From Anabaena cylindrica PCC 7122 (GTDB taxonomy: Bacteria > Cyanobacteriota > Cyanobacteriia > Cyanobacteriales > Nostocaceae), in assembly GCF_000317695.1 (NCBI RefSeq), contig NC_019771.1, positions 4,516,001-4,580,000 of the forward strand: a DNA stretch of 64,000 nucleotides, given 5' to 3'. How positions within the stretch are numbered: the stretch's first letter is position 1; the number at the start of each line of letters is the position of its first letter. The notes under the pieces were generated by a model, which saw only the letters and a program-made list of their open reading frames with translations, was not told the origin of the DNA and made no database searches. Below are positions 17,640 to 26,048 of this stretch, one piece after another. The translations under genes and the position numbers were made by a program.

Positions 17640-17957
17640 TCATTTTTGTTTTGACTGACGGTAGCGCATTCCCACATTTCCACATTCAGTTACCAATTGA
17701 TGCCAAGGCATTAATGTCGCCATATCAATCCCGACTTGTCTATCAGTGGCAGCAAATAACATCTTGGCTGTGTTAAGCTCTACCTGCGCTTCCTTAACGC
17801 GTTGTAACAAATCAAGTTGCTCTTGTTCACTTATAAATTGGATTTTCTCATTTTCCAGCAGGGATCGTGAGCGCTCAAACCAATATTGAAAATCCTCTAA
17901 CAACGGTGCCAAGACTGTTTTGAGCAATTCAGTACTTGGTGGATTTGAGTCTCCCAT
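17640..17957 (-). CDS. DUF2605 family protein
   Basis: 105 residues, soluble and helical. LLKTVLAPLLEDFQYWFERS, then AQVELNTAKMLFAATD and DMATLMPWHQLVTECGNVGMR are the DUF2605 landmarks. Like its DUF2973 neighbour (gap 233 bp) it is a cyanobacterial family of unknown function. The 406-bp gap upstream of it (17958-18363) is shared with thrS, so the two are divergently transcribed. Confidence 0.8.
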   Translation of the reverse strand: MGDSNPPSTELLKTVLAPLLEDFQYWFERSRSLLENEKIQFISEQEQLDLLQRVKEAQVELNTAKMLFAATDRQVGIDMATLMPWHQLVTECGNVGMRYRQSKQK

Positions 17958-18363
17958 ATATGAGAAGCATATTTCCTAATTTCTTTTTAATATTAGCGTT
18001 ATTTACGATTCTTAACAATTTTCTTATATCTCTCCTCCGGTTATGTGAACTGAAAAATCTGTAAATTGCTATACAATACACAATCGTATATTTTTGGCAA
18101 TAGGTTTGCACAGTTCCCTGGGGATCAGTCTTTATCTATCTAAAGGAGGAAAAATAAATTGGAAATATCCTACCAAAAGTAGCTGAGGAGCAAAATAGGT
18201 ATTATCTCCAAGTTATGCGGCGTTTCAGTTGGGGTCTTTTCGGTTAGGGTGATAAATTAGGAGAGTCTACAGGTAATGACGGCAGCGTCATCAGCTAGTG
18301 GACTATGATTTTGAGAATATATTTTCAGAATTCTATTTGTAATCACTTCGCCTTCAACAGCCG
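17958..18363. other. 406-bp divergent intergenic region before thrS
   Basis: This region must carry the thrS promoter and leader. A strong Shine-Dalgarno-like AAAGGAGGAAAA at 18141-18152 is followed by no more than a seven-codon frame (TTG start), so a leader peptide is possible but weak. A small hairpin ATGACG-GCAG-CGTCAT lies at 18276-18291. No tRNA-like or T-box structure was recognised. No clear Zur box could be identified by eye. Confidence 0.35.
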
Positions 18364-20193
18364 ATGTCGCCTAATCAAGAAACCCAAAACCTAGAACAAC
18401 CAGAAAAAATTTATTTACCGCGTACCAGCGAATCTGAGACATTAAAAAAGATTCGCCATACTGCCTCTCATGTGATGGCTATGGCCGTACAAAAGCTGTT
18501 TCCCAAGGCGCAAGTTACAATTGGCCCCTGGATTGAAAATGGGTTTTACTACGACTTTGATAGTCCAGAACCCTTCAGTGATAAGGATTTGAAAGCCATC
18601 CAAAAAGAGATGGTGAAGATTATTAATCGCAAATTGCCGGTAGTTAGAGAAGAAGTCAGCCGGGAAGAAGCACAACGCCGGATTGAGGAAATTAAAGAAC
18701 CTTACAAACTAGAAATCCTGGCAGATATTAAACAAGAACCCATCACCATTTACCATTTAGGTGATGAATGGTGGGATTTGTGTGCCGGTCCTCATTTAGA
18801 AAATACCAAGGAAATTAACGCCAAAGCTATAGAATTAGAAAGCGTTGCTGGTGCTTATTGGCGTGGAGATGAAAACAAAGCGCAATTACAGCGCATTTAT
18901 GCTACAGCTTGGGAAACTCCCGAACAACTAGCTGAGTACAAACGCCGCAAACAAGAAGCGTTACGGCGTGACCATCGTAAACTAGGTAAGGAACTGGGTT
19001 TATTTATCTTTGCAGATTTAGTAGGGCCTGGTTTACCTTTGTGGACTCCTAAAGGTACTTTATTGAGAACTACTTTAGAAGACTTCCTCAAAAAGGAACA
19101 ATTAAAACGGGGTTATTTACCTGTTGTCACTCCCCATATTGCCAGAGTTGATTTATTTAAAACATCGGGACACTGGCAGAAATACAAAGAAGATATGTTT
19201 CCTTTAATGGCTGAAGATGAGGAAGCAAAAGCCCTAGAACAGGGTTTTGTCCTCAAGCCAATGAATTGCCCTTTCCATATCCAAATATACAAGAGTGAGT
19301 TACGCTCTTATCGGGAATTACCGATGCGGTTGGCGGAATTTGGTACTGTTTACCGTTATGAACAATCTGGGGAACTGGGTGGTTTAACAAGAGTGCGCGG
19401 TTTTACTGTTGATGATTCGCACTTGTTTGTGAGTCCCGAACAGCTAGACAGCGAATTTTTGAATGTTGTAGATTTGATTTTGTCAGTGTTTGGAAGTTTG
19501 CAACTGAAGAATTTTAAAGCTAGACTCAGTTTCCGAGATCCTGCCAGTGATAAGTATATTGGTTCTGATGAAGCTTGGGATAAAGCTGAAGGTGCGATTC
19601 GTCGCGCTGTGGAACAATTGGGAATGGATTATTTTGAAGGGATTGGGGAAGCGGCTTTCTATGGGCCAAAACTCGATTTTATCTTCAGTGATGCCTTAGA
19701 ACGGGAATGGCAATTGGGAACGGTGCAGGTAGATTATAATTTACCTGAGCGGTTTGATTTGGAATACGTGGCTGAAGATGGTTCCCGCAAACGTCCCGTG
19801 ATGATTCACCGCGCACCGTTTGGTTCTTTGGAACGGTTGATTGGGATTTTGATTGAAGAGTATGCTGGTGATTTCCCGTTGTGGTTAGCACCTGTGCAAA
19901 TTAGGCTTTTACCTGTGGGTGAACTCCAGTTAGATTTTACCAAAGAGGTAGTAGCCAAGATGGTTGCGTTGGGTATTCGTGCGGAAGTGGATACGAGTGG
20001 CGATCGCTTGGGTAAGTTGATTCGCAACGCCGAAAAGGATAAAATCCCAGTTATGGCGGTAGTTGGTGCTAAGGAAGTAGAAACCAACAGCTTGAGTATT
20101 CGTACCCGTGCGTCTGGGGAATTGGGTGCGATCGCTGTAGATGAGGTTGTTGATAAGATTACAGGAGCGATTGCTAACTTTAGTAACTTCTAG
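18364..20193 (+). CDS. thrS: threonyl-tRNA synthetase
   Basis: 609 residues. It charges tRNA-Thr. The editing (second additional) domain is complete: H32-TAS-H36 and the CAGPHLENT motif. The class II core follows with PMNCPFHIQ (zinc Cys), FGTVYRYEQSGELGGLTRVRGFTVDDSH (motif 2), PKLDF, and motif 3 (HRAPFGSLERLIGILIEE), then the anticodon-binding domain (VRLLPV-type start, EVDTSGDRLGKLIRNAE). Compared with the E. coli enzyme the N-terminal TGS domain is missing, since the protein starts about 30 residues before the editing motif. That is common in cyanobacterial ThrRS but worth noting. Confidence 0.95.
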   Translation: MSPNQETQNLEQPEKIYLPRTSESETLKKIRHTASHVMAMAVQKLFPKAQVTIGPWIENGFYYDFDSPEPFSDKDLKAIQKEMVKIINRKLPVVREEVSREEAQRRIEEIKEPYKLEILADIKQEPITIYHLGDEWWDLCAGPHLENTKEINAKAIELESVAGAYWRGDENKAQLQRIYATAWETPEQLAEYKRRKQEALRRDHRKLGKELGLFIFADLVGPGLPLWTPKGTLLRTTLEDFLKKEQLKRGYLPVVTPHIARVDLFKTSGHWQKYKEDMFPLMAEDEEAKALEQGFVLKPMNCPFHIQIYKSELRSYRELPMRLAEFGTVYRYEQSGELGGLTRVRGFTVDDSHLFVSPEQLDSEFLNVVDLILSVFGSLQLKNFKARLSFRDPASDKYIGSDEAWDKAEGAIRRAVEQLGMDYFEGIGEAAFYGPKLDFIFSDALEREWQLGTVQVDYNLPERFDLEYVAEDGSRKRPVMIHRAPFGSLERLIGILIEEYAGDFPLWLAPVQIRLLPVGELQLDFTKEVVAKMVALGIRAEVDTSGDRLGKLIRNAEKDKIPVMAVVGAKEVETNSLSIRTRASGELGAIAVDEVVDKITGAIANFSNF

Positions 20194-20539
20194 TAATTAT
20201 TAACTCCTATCTTGGGTAAAACTCAAAATTAAGTTACTATTAACACTCTTTGCGTAATCGTGTTTAATTAAAAATACGGAAACGTGAAGAGTTTTGTTTT
20301 GATAATAATTTTCTGCCATTCATATATGTGAGGAGATTTTAAAATAGGTTTAGTAGCAAATATAACTAACTTTTTTCGTGTCTCAAATGCCAACCAAAAT
20401 AAGGGGATGCTTTTGTTAACATACCGAGTTTTGAGTTTGGCAAAGCAGAGATATTAGATAATGTTTTAACTATGGGATATCCGCCAATTATTTAAAACTC
20501 TCTGTGACTCTGCGCCTCTGCGTGAAAAAAATCATATTT
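20194..20539. other. 346-bp gap after thrS
   Basis: No gene is called. A stretch near the right end (about 20500-20530, CTCTGTGACTCTGCGCCTCT) is a familiar Nostoc intergenic repeat text. A short open frame with protein-like composition (20404-20493) has no start codon and no family match, and is not annotated. No T-tract terminator for thrS was found. Confidence 0.35.
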
Positions 20540-21001
20540 CTACCCAGCAAAATCCCAGAATTTCTCACTCAAAAGCACATCAATATTCAGGCTAAACTTC
20601 CATAAATCAGGAAACTCAATTTGAGGATAATCTTCCCTAACTTCCATTAGCGCCTCTTCCCAAGCTTGATCTAACACTTCTGTAAAATATCGCTTCAGAC
20701 TAGGAGATTGTTTGAGAAGGATTCTTAACTGGCGACGTTGTTCTCGAATCGTCACTTCCCAACCACGATTATCATATTCACTATTAACATAAATCCGTTT
20801 TAATAAATGCACCCATAGCACAATCAAGCGACTTTCAACCTCAGCCCTATCCCTACTCGCCAAGATTTCCATCTCCTCAATCAAATGTTCCACATCCAAA
20901 CCATGAAAATCCCGCGCCTTGAGTTTTAGGATTGTATCCTCTAACCATAAGTACTGATCTTGATCATAAAGACCCGTTTTGGCTAATTGAATTTCTGTCA
21001 T
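20540..21001 (-). CDS. DUF29 family protein
   Basis: 153 residues. The family pattern is present: LYDQDQYLWLEDTILKLKAR, LDVEHLIEEMEILASRDRAE, VHLLKRIY, and W-x-x-x-IREQRRQLRILL. DUF29 proteins are small helical proteins present in many copies in cyanobacteria; their function is unknown. Two further members occur in this window (35581 and 46978). It is a single gene with MITE-like sequence upstream. Confidence 0.85.
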   Translation of the reverse strand: MTEIQLAKTGLYDQDQYLWLEDTILKLKARDFHGLDVEHLIEEMEILASRDRAEVESRLIVLWVHLLKRIYVNSEYDNRGWEVTIREQRRQLRILLKQSPSLKRYFTEVLDQAWEEALMEVREDYPQIEFPDLWKFSLNIDVLLSEKFWDFAG

Positions 21002-21053
21002 AGATTTAACAGTGCGTCTAATAGTCCATTTTAGATCATCAAGCAGTAGAGGT

Positions 21054-21177
21054 AGGACTTACGCAAGAGTCACACTAAATATCTCTTGTAGGGTGCATCA
21101 GATGCCAAAAATCTGTTCATTGTTACCGAATTTTGGTTTTGACGTACCTTAACAACCAAGCCAGTTGAGTAAGTCCT
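21054..21177. repeat. 124-bp MITE-like element (AGGACTTAC ends)
   Basis: The ends AGGACTTAC (21054-21062) and GTAAGTCCT (21169-21177) are perfect inverted repeats. The interior contains a GTAGGGTGCATCAGA stretch that recurs at 40201-40215. It marks the left edge of the accessory region that follows. The remaining bases to 21297 hold nothing recognised. Confidence 0.6.
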
Positions 21178-21297
21178 GAGATATTTTCTGATCTACTCAC
21201 CATCTCCTCTACTCAATCCCAAGCATAAAATTTTTGTTAGGTATATATTCTCTATATGTCAACCTGTGGTAAAAACTTATAAAGAATCCCCAATTAA

Positions 21298-21549
21298 TTA
21301 TTCTATGCCTAGTTTTGTTTTTATCACCAGTAAATCACGCGCAATAAATTTATACTGAGATTCAACATCTTGAAAAATATTATCCAGGTTTAGCATTAAT
21401 TGCTCCTGATTTTTTTTGAGGTGTTGAAATTCACGTTCGGCCGCATAGCGTTTTTTTTCACTATTGCCGTAGTAGTTCAATAGCCACACAAGGTTACTGC
21501 CAACGGTTAAAATTAGGGTGACGATAAGCGCGGTATTAGATAAACTCAT
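21298..21549 (-). CDS. small membrane-anchored coiled-coil protein
   Basis: 83 residues: one N-terminal membrane helix (about 7-26), then a charged helical tail (KKRYAAEREFQHLKKNQEQL and on) of coiled-coil character. It is on the minus strand with its start only 22 bp from the divergent gene at 21572. No family recognised. A phage spanin- or holin-like role could be imagined from the layout, but nothing in the sequence proves it. Confidence 0.5.
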   Translation of the reverse strand: MSLSNTALIVTLILTVGSNLVWLLNYYGNSEKKRYAAEREFQHLKKNQEQLMLNLDNIFQDVESQYKFIARDLLVIKTKLGIE

Positions 21550-21571
21550 AATAGAAAGTTAGTTTTGATAA

Positions 21572-21886
21572 ATGACACAGCCAACAGCATCTAATTTATT
21601 TGACAACGAAACGTTATTAATTGATAGCGCGGTGTATGATGCACCTACAACAACTTTATCAATTACATTTAGTCAAGATGTTTCACCATTGCAAGCATTC
21701 GCGGCGATTGTTCAATCAGGTCATAAGTGGCTTTTAGCAAATCAAGATACTGCTGTTAACGCCACAGCTTCACCTCCCTCAACAAACTCAACTTCAAGAA
21801 ATAATCAATCAAAGGAGATGGTTTCATTAGGTTTACAGTTTTATTCACCACTTCCTACTGTTGAGTTTGACCCGCTACAATTATGA
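21572..21886 (+). CDS. hypothetical protein of the mobile element, 104 aa
   Basis: A soluble protein with a beta-rich N-terminal half (LLIDSAVYDAPTTTLSITFS) and a Ser/Thr/Asn-rich linker near residues 66-82. Family not recognised. It overlaps the next gene by 4 bp (ATGA, 21883-21886), so the two form an operon. Confidence 0.55.
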   Translation: MTQPTASNLFDNETLLIDSAVYDAPTTTLSITFSQDVSPLQAFAAIVQSGHKWLLANQDTAVNATASPPSTNSTSRNNQSKEMVSLGLQFYSPLPTVEFDPLQL

Positions 21887-22242
21887 AGAGAATATCATTT
21901 AATACAAGTGAATACAAAGCAACAATCACCTTTGAAGATGGCAGTAATTTAGAAGTAGATTTTGAAGCTATCGTTAACGAATTTAAACTGAATAAATTAA
22001 AAAGCTATGTCCTTTGTCATTGGCAATCACGCCCTAAAGGACTTAGAGGGTATGGCTTTTATGATTCAACCTCAAAAACGTATAATTGCATTGATTGGAA
22101 TTCTGTAACTATTTCTAAATGCTTTATTAGAACTCTTCAGCTAGATGAATTAGTTCATGTTTCATCAGTTCCAACAGCAGTATTATTGTTTCCCAATGTC
22201 AGATTAAAACGTATTAATACTGACAACTGGATAATTACTTAA
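21883..22242 (+). CDS. hypothetical protein of the mobile element, 119 aa
   Basis: The N-terminus (KRISFNTSEYKATITFEDGS) suggests a small beta-rich domain. No family recognised. It is translationally coupled to the preceding gene through an ATGA overlap. Its stop overlaps the stop of the convergent gene by 4 bp within CTTAAG (22239-22242), an extremely compact arrangement. Confidence 0.55.
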   Translation: MKRISFNTSEYKATITFEDGSNLEVDFEAIVNEFKLNKLKSYVLCHWQSRPKGLRGYGFYDSTSKTYNCIDWNSVTISKCFIRTLQLDELVHVSSVPTAVLLFPNVRLKRINTDNWIIT

Positions 22243-22601
22243 GGGTAACTTCCGTTATACTTGCTAACCTTTAGCTGTATATCATCCAACCATCTAACAG
22301 GTTTAAAAGACAAAGTAAAGTCTACAGTAGTAGAGAAAATAATTAAATTATGTCTACCAAGTAAACATTTTTTTTCTTCCAAATAACTATCCTTAAAAGG
22401 AAGTTTGATGATTTGATGAACCCACCCAGCTAAACTCCAAGAATCTGATGCACTTTGAGAAAAACAACCAATTAACAAAACTTGAGTAGGATTGATAATT
22501 GGTAGAAAGATTTCAGGGATTTGCACGCGATAACAACCATTTTTAGTTGACGTGTAAACCCCTGCAAAAACTTCCTCGTACTGGGTAAAATCAGTCAGCA
22601 T
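22239..22601 (-). CDS. hypothetical protein of the mobile element, 120 aa
   Basis: A soluble protein of mixed composition (FTQYEEVFAGVYTSTKNGCY, LLGRHNLIIFSTTVDFTL). Family not recognised. It is the last gene of the minus-strand cassette that begins at 25851. It starts within the stop codon of the upstream gene (TAATG, base 22601 shared), indicating coupling. Confidence 0.55.
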   Translation of the reverse strand: MLTDFTQYEEVFAGVYTSTKNGCYRVQIPEIFLPIINPTQVLLIGCFSQSASDSWSLAGWVHQIIKLPFKDSYLEEKKCLLGRHNLIIFSTTVDFTLSFKPVRWLDDIQLKVSKYNGSYP

Positions 22602-23170
22602 TAAAGCAATAACGGTAAAAGCGTTCTACCAGCATCTATTAATCCGCCAAGGTCAAAGTCAGGTAAATCGGGAAGATTGCTCGGATCAATTGGATTATTT
22701 GATAACTTGCCTTTCCACAGATGCTGAACTCCAGACGGCGTGATCATACCGATAATCACAGGTTTGGATCTAGCCCAACTGCTTACCCGCCATCTTGTAA
22801 TAGGAGTCTCTTTAACCCCCTTCGGAAAACCTATAGAGAAGCTGCATATTTCCCTAGTTCGAGTACCAGCGGTGTTACATCCTGGTATAGGCTCTTTAAC
22901 CTTAGTTCCCGGAACAACCAAAAATTTATAGCTTTGAAACCTAAAACCAGGAGGAGCTTTAAGGTATTTTCTACCAATATTTCCGCCTCCAATTCCAGGA
23001 ATAACTGGTAGTCCTGAAGCACCAAATGTACCAGTTTGTCCAGTTGTTGCAGGTTTTAGACCAAGTAGGTTTGCAATAGATTCTTTTATTCTGACCCGGT
23101 AGCCAACTCCACCCATTTGAATCTCATAAATAAGTCGTTGCCCGGTCAACGGTCGTCGTGGTGATGCCAT
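22601..23170 (-). CDS. hypothetical protein of the mobile element, 189 aa
   Basis: A basic N-terminus (ASPRRPLTGQRLIYEIQMGG) is followed by Gly/Pro-rich and Thr-rich segments and a hydrophobic Leu-rich end (AGRTLLPLLL). No catalytic motif or membrane helix long enough for certainty. No family recognised. It lies in the same transcriptional direction as the fibre-like gene cluster and is coupled to the downstream gene. Confidence 0.55.
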   Translation of the reverse strand: MASPRRPLTGQRLIYEIQMGGVGYRVRIKESIANLLGLKPATTGQTGTFGASGLPVIPGIGGGNIGRKYLKAPPGFRFQSYKFLVVPGTKVKEPIPGCNTAGTRTREICSFSIGFPKGVKETPITRWRVSSWARSKPVIIGMITPSGVQHLWKGKLSNNPIDPSNLPDLPDFDLGGLIDAGRTLLPLLL

Positions 23171-23228
23171 ATTTAAAAAGTATTAATTGTTTTAATTGGT
23201 GGGATATACCACCCACCGTTTACCTACC

Positions 23229-23486
23229 TTAAAGAGCAGCGGTAACATTCTCGTGCAACGCCTGGAGAACTGAATCACCTTCGATTGGAAACTGGCACTG
23301 AAAGGCCGCGACGTTAGTAGAATAGCTGGGAGAAACTGCGACAACGTTCTTAGGAGTAGTTGGATTAGCGGTGTTGTAAGTGTTTTGCGCTACTAGCAAT
23401 TGACCCATTAAAAAAGCTACCTGTTGCTCTAGGTTATCTAAAGCATTAAAGGCAGTGAGATTAGCACCGGAAATAATTGCAGCCAT
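23229..23486 (-). CDS. small hypothetical protein, 85 aa
   Basis: An alanine- and asparagine-rich protein (GANLTAFNALDNLEQQVAFL, QLLVAQNTYNTANPTTPKN) with one predicted helix followed by a Thr/Pro-rich loop region. Its size and composition would fit a small repeated structural subunit, but this is speculation. Family not recognised. It is flanked by 58 bp and 130 bp gaps within the minus-strand cassette. Confidence 0.5.
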   Translation of the reverse strand: MAAIISGANLTAFNALDNLEQQVAFLMGQLLVAQNTYNTANPTTPKNVVAVSPSYSTNVAAFQCQFPIEGDSVLQALHENVTAAL

Positions 23487-23572
23487 TTTGAGTTAGTTGT
23501 TGCTACTGATGTGTGACTAAAGCTTAAAACTTTCATCAAACTAACCACCACCGTGATATACCCTAACATTCT

Positions 23573-23592
23573 GCCGGGGCTTAACCCCCGGC
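23573..23592. other. GC-rich hairpin between element genes
   Basis: GCCGGGG (23573-23579) and CCCCGGC (23586-23592) pair perfectly with a 6-nt loop. It lies between the stop of the 562-residue gene and the start of the 85-residue gene. No T-tract follows on either strand, so it could be an mRNA 3'-end or stability structure and not a textbook terminator. Confidence 0.5.
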
Positions 23593-23616
23593 AATAGATT
23601 GAATCTAAAATAGATG

Positions 23617-25305
23617 TTATTCAAAATACACAGTCCAGTCCGGGTTTAAATCCCTGTTGCCCTGTGAAAAATATTTACCAAACTTGGGACCAACCCATAT
23701 CTCTTTGAACGGATATGATACACGCTTACCGACTTTGTACTTAATTGATTGTATATACTCCTGCTCGATCCAAGGCAGAATAGAGTTATACACACGCTCA
23801 CACTCGTACTCATTGAAAGCGTTAATTATTAATTTTGAATTGTCTTTAAAGTAAGCAATTAATTCATAATTACCCTTTTTGTATCTGGGAATTGGGCAAA
23901 ATTGTGGTTTAACATTTTTGAAGTGAGGAATAGTGATTGTGTATTTTGCATGAGTGGTTTTACCCGAATCAGGATCTACTTCACCAAACGAGATGATAAA
24001 CTGTCTTGTCCCACCTTCTAGTCGAATCTGCCACCATTCCGGGACAACAGCGATAGCTTCATTTTTATCTATTTCGCATATCTGTGAAACTATAGAATTT
24101 ATATTATTGTTTACGATGGTTAACATTTGTTGAATGCCATCATATGTATGACTAGTAATATTACCATCACAATCTACACTTGGTAATGTACCTGTTAAAA
24201 CTTGTATGGTCGAACCACAAGTACTAGTTACTTCGTTGGTGATGTGATTAATAATGTCACCCGTTGACAAATCTATAGTGTTAGTAACATTGTTGATGTC
24301 ATTAGATAAATTAGTAACTTGATTATTATTGTTAGTAACAGAGTTATCTATACTTCTTAAATCATTGATTATGTTTCTCACACTAGCATCTATACTGTTT
24401 AAAGTGTTACTGTTATTGTTGACTTGATTTAAAATATTACTAGTTCTGGCATCAACGCTGTTCAATACAGTAGTATTTTGTGTAGCAATATTTTGTATGG
24501 TGTTAGTAGTGTTTTGTACATTAGTAACTTTGTTACCTACATTATTGATAGCTAATGTAATACCAGATGTATCAAAATCAATACCTTTTATAAGTGCTAT
24601 TAAGGTAGAACAACAGTTTTGAATTGATTGCAAAACTGGCTGAATATCACACTCGTTATTTCTTAATAATGCTGCCAGTGCTGCTATAGCTGCTAGTATT
24701 TGAGTTAGTAAATCACCACTACCACAGTCAATCTCGTTTATTAATCTTCTTAGTGAATTAATCGCGTCAAGTATTTCACCAGTTCTATCACCAGCGTCAT
24801 TGCAATCAATGCAATTAAGAATGGTGTTGAGCAAACCGATAGCGGTGCTAATTTGACCGGATAACGAGTTGCAACAACCTGATATAGAATCTTGTAAACT
24901 AGATTCACTAGCTCTTATTTGAGTTACAGTTATTCTACCGACATCTGCTATAGCAACACCTAACGCACTTCTAGCTTCTTGTATAGCGGCTAATATTTCA
25001 CCAGTACGGTCATTACTGTTACCTCCTAGAAGATTACTAAGTAATTCAAACAAGCCATTAATAGCATTTAATATTATTTCTTTTACACTATTTAATCCTG
25101 TAATTATAATGTTTTCCAGTGAATCTATAGCATTATTTATCGCATCAATTCTACCTTCTAAACTGTTTAGTTTCTGTTCAATAGAAGATAATCTAGAAAA
25201 TATTTGATTTTGGTTGGATGAAATCTGATCAAGTTTGCCGTTAATGCTTGCTGCGGCATTAGATATTACTCCTAACTCGCTATTTATTTCACTGCAAGTA
25301 GTCAT
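23617..25305 (-). CDS. fibre-like protein, 562 aa, with coiled-coil and repeat shaft
   Basis: Residues 15-90 form a long heptad-type helix (LDQISSNQNQIFSRLSSIEQ and on). Residues about 95-240 contain four degenerate repeats marked by DRTGEILAAI, DRTGEILDAI, GDLLTQILAAI and IQPVLQSIQNCC. Residues 245-360 are an Asn/Thr/Val-rich shaft (NNVGNKVTNVQNTTNTIQNI and similar), and 420-562 a globular, Trp/Tyr-rich end. Cysteine pairs are scattered (CC at 144-145 and 231-232). This is the architecture of phage tail fibres or surface adhesins, but no known family is recognised and no signal peptide is seen. Confidence 0.55.
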   Translation of the reverse strand: MTTCSEINSELGVISNAAASINGKLDQISSNQNQIFSRLSSIEQKLNSLEGRIDAINNAIDSLENIIITGLNSVKEIILNAINGLFELLSNLLGGNSNDRTGEILAAIQEARSALGVAIADVGRITVTQIRASESSLQDSISGCCNSLSGQISTAIGLLNTILNCIDCNDAGDRTGEILDAINSLRRLINEIDCGSGDLLTQILAAIAALAALLRNNECDIQPVLQSIQNCCSTLIALIKGIDFDTSGITLAINNVGNKVTNVQNTTNTIQNIATQNTTVLNSVDARTSNILNQVNNNSNTLNSIDASVRNIINDLRSIDNSVTNNNNQVTNLSNDINNVTNTIDLSTGDIINHITNEVTSTCGSTIQVLTGTLPSVDCDGNITSHTYDGIQQMLTIVNNNINSIVSQICEIDKNEAIAVVPEWWQIRLEGGTRQFIISFGEVDPDSGKTTHAKYTITIPHFKNVKPQFCPIPRYKKGNYELIAYFKDNSKLIINAFNEYECERVYNSILPWIEQEYIQSIKYKVGKRVSYPFKEIWVGPKFGKYFSQGNRDLNPDWTVYFE

Positions 25306-25311
25306 TTTAAA

Positions 25312-25851
25312 TTAGCCTATAAATAAATTTTTGATATTACAAACCTTACTAAGTACGTCTTCACAATCTAGACAACAATCACCACAATCAAGGTGGTCAG
25401 GTGGACAACCTTCTATGCATTCGACTTCGTAATCACAGGTAGAAAAATTTTCTTCATAAAGTAAACCGCCTACTGCACCGTAAACAGAAAGCTTAAAACT
25501 TGAAGGTACTATTCCAATTAAACTTGCGTTGTATATGAAGCGGTTAATGTTACCGCTAATGCTATCCCAACCCTGTTCTATTGAAGGACAGAAATAAAGT
25601 GCATTGGAAACTTCCACAAGTCCGTCACCTGTACGCCAACCACCGTAAGGATATTTTCCAGTAAAAGAAAGTGTGCGGCTGGTAAAATTAACACCGGCTT
25701 GAATATAATCACAAAGAAAAGTGATTGTAAATTCTGCACAGTTGGTGGTATCAGGATTACAGCTAACAGTAATAGGAGTGTCGGTAAAATCCTGCGTACT
25801 ATTATCAGGAAAAGTTATCCGTGCAATATCTCCCGTATTGCAATAAACCAT
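25312..25851 (-). CDS. Cys-rich hypothetical protein, 179 aa
   Basis: A beta-rich body (residues 1-130, TFPDNSTQDFTDTPITVSCN) is followed by a cysteine cluster in the last 45 residues (CDYEVECIEGCPPDHLDCGD then CCLDCEDVLSKVC). The cysteines could bind metal or form disulfides. It is the first gene of the minus-strand cassette, 6 bp before the fibre-like gene, so the two are surely co-expressed. No signal peptide is seen. Family not recognised. Confidence 0.55.
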   Translation of the reverse strand: MVYCNTGDIARITFPDNSTQDFTDTPITVSCNPDTTNCAEFTITFLCDYIQAGVNFTSRTLSFTGKYPYGGWRTGDGLVEVSNALYFCPSIEQGWDSISGNINRFIYNASLIGIVPSSFKLSVYGAVGGLLYEENFSTCDYEVECIEGCPPDHLDCGDCCLDCEDVLSKVCNIKNLFIG

Positions 25852-25909
25852 TTTTCTTAATTATTGATATTCTTAAATTCATTTATAAGCTAGAAGGTTG
25901 AAGTTGGAA

Positions 25910-25939
25910 ATATACATCTTCTACCTAAAAGATGTATAT
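25910..25939. other. 11-8-11 inverted repeat beside the recombinase gene (candidate recombination core)
   Basis: ATATACATCTT (25910-25920) and AAGATGTATAT (25929-25939) are perfect inverted repeats separated by 8 bp (CTACCTAA). Tyrosine-recombinase core sites have two 11-13-bp arms around a 6-8-bp crossover region. This one lies 110 bp upstream of the recombinase start, between divergent genes. The alternative reading is an operator or stem-loop of the shared promoter region. Confidence 0.45.
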
Positions 25940-26048
25940 ACATGAATTGACGAAAAGTCTTTCTATGACTACAATGCAGCTATTACTAAATAAACTTAAA
26001 TAGCTAGATATACAAGTTTTAATTAATAGAAATACAAAACAGGTAGAC

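Noticed and set aside
20404..20493. Protein-like open stretch in the gap after thrS
   Set aside because: No start codon and no recognised family; too short to support.
22721..23025. Frames on both strands inside the 189-aa element gene
   Set aside because: They overlap the coupled 189-aa frame, which has better start and stop coupling with its neighbours.
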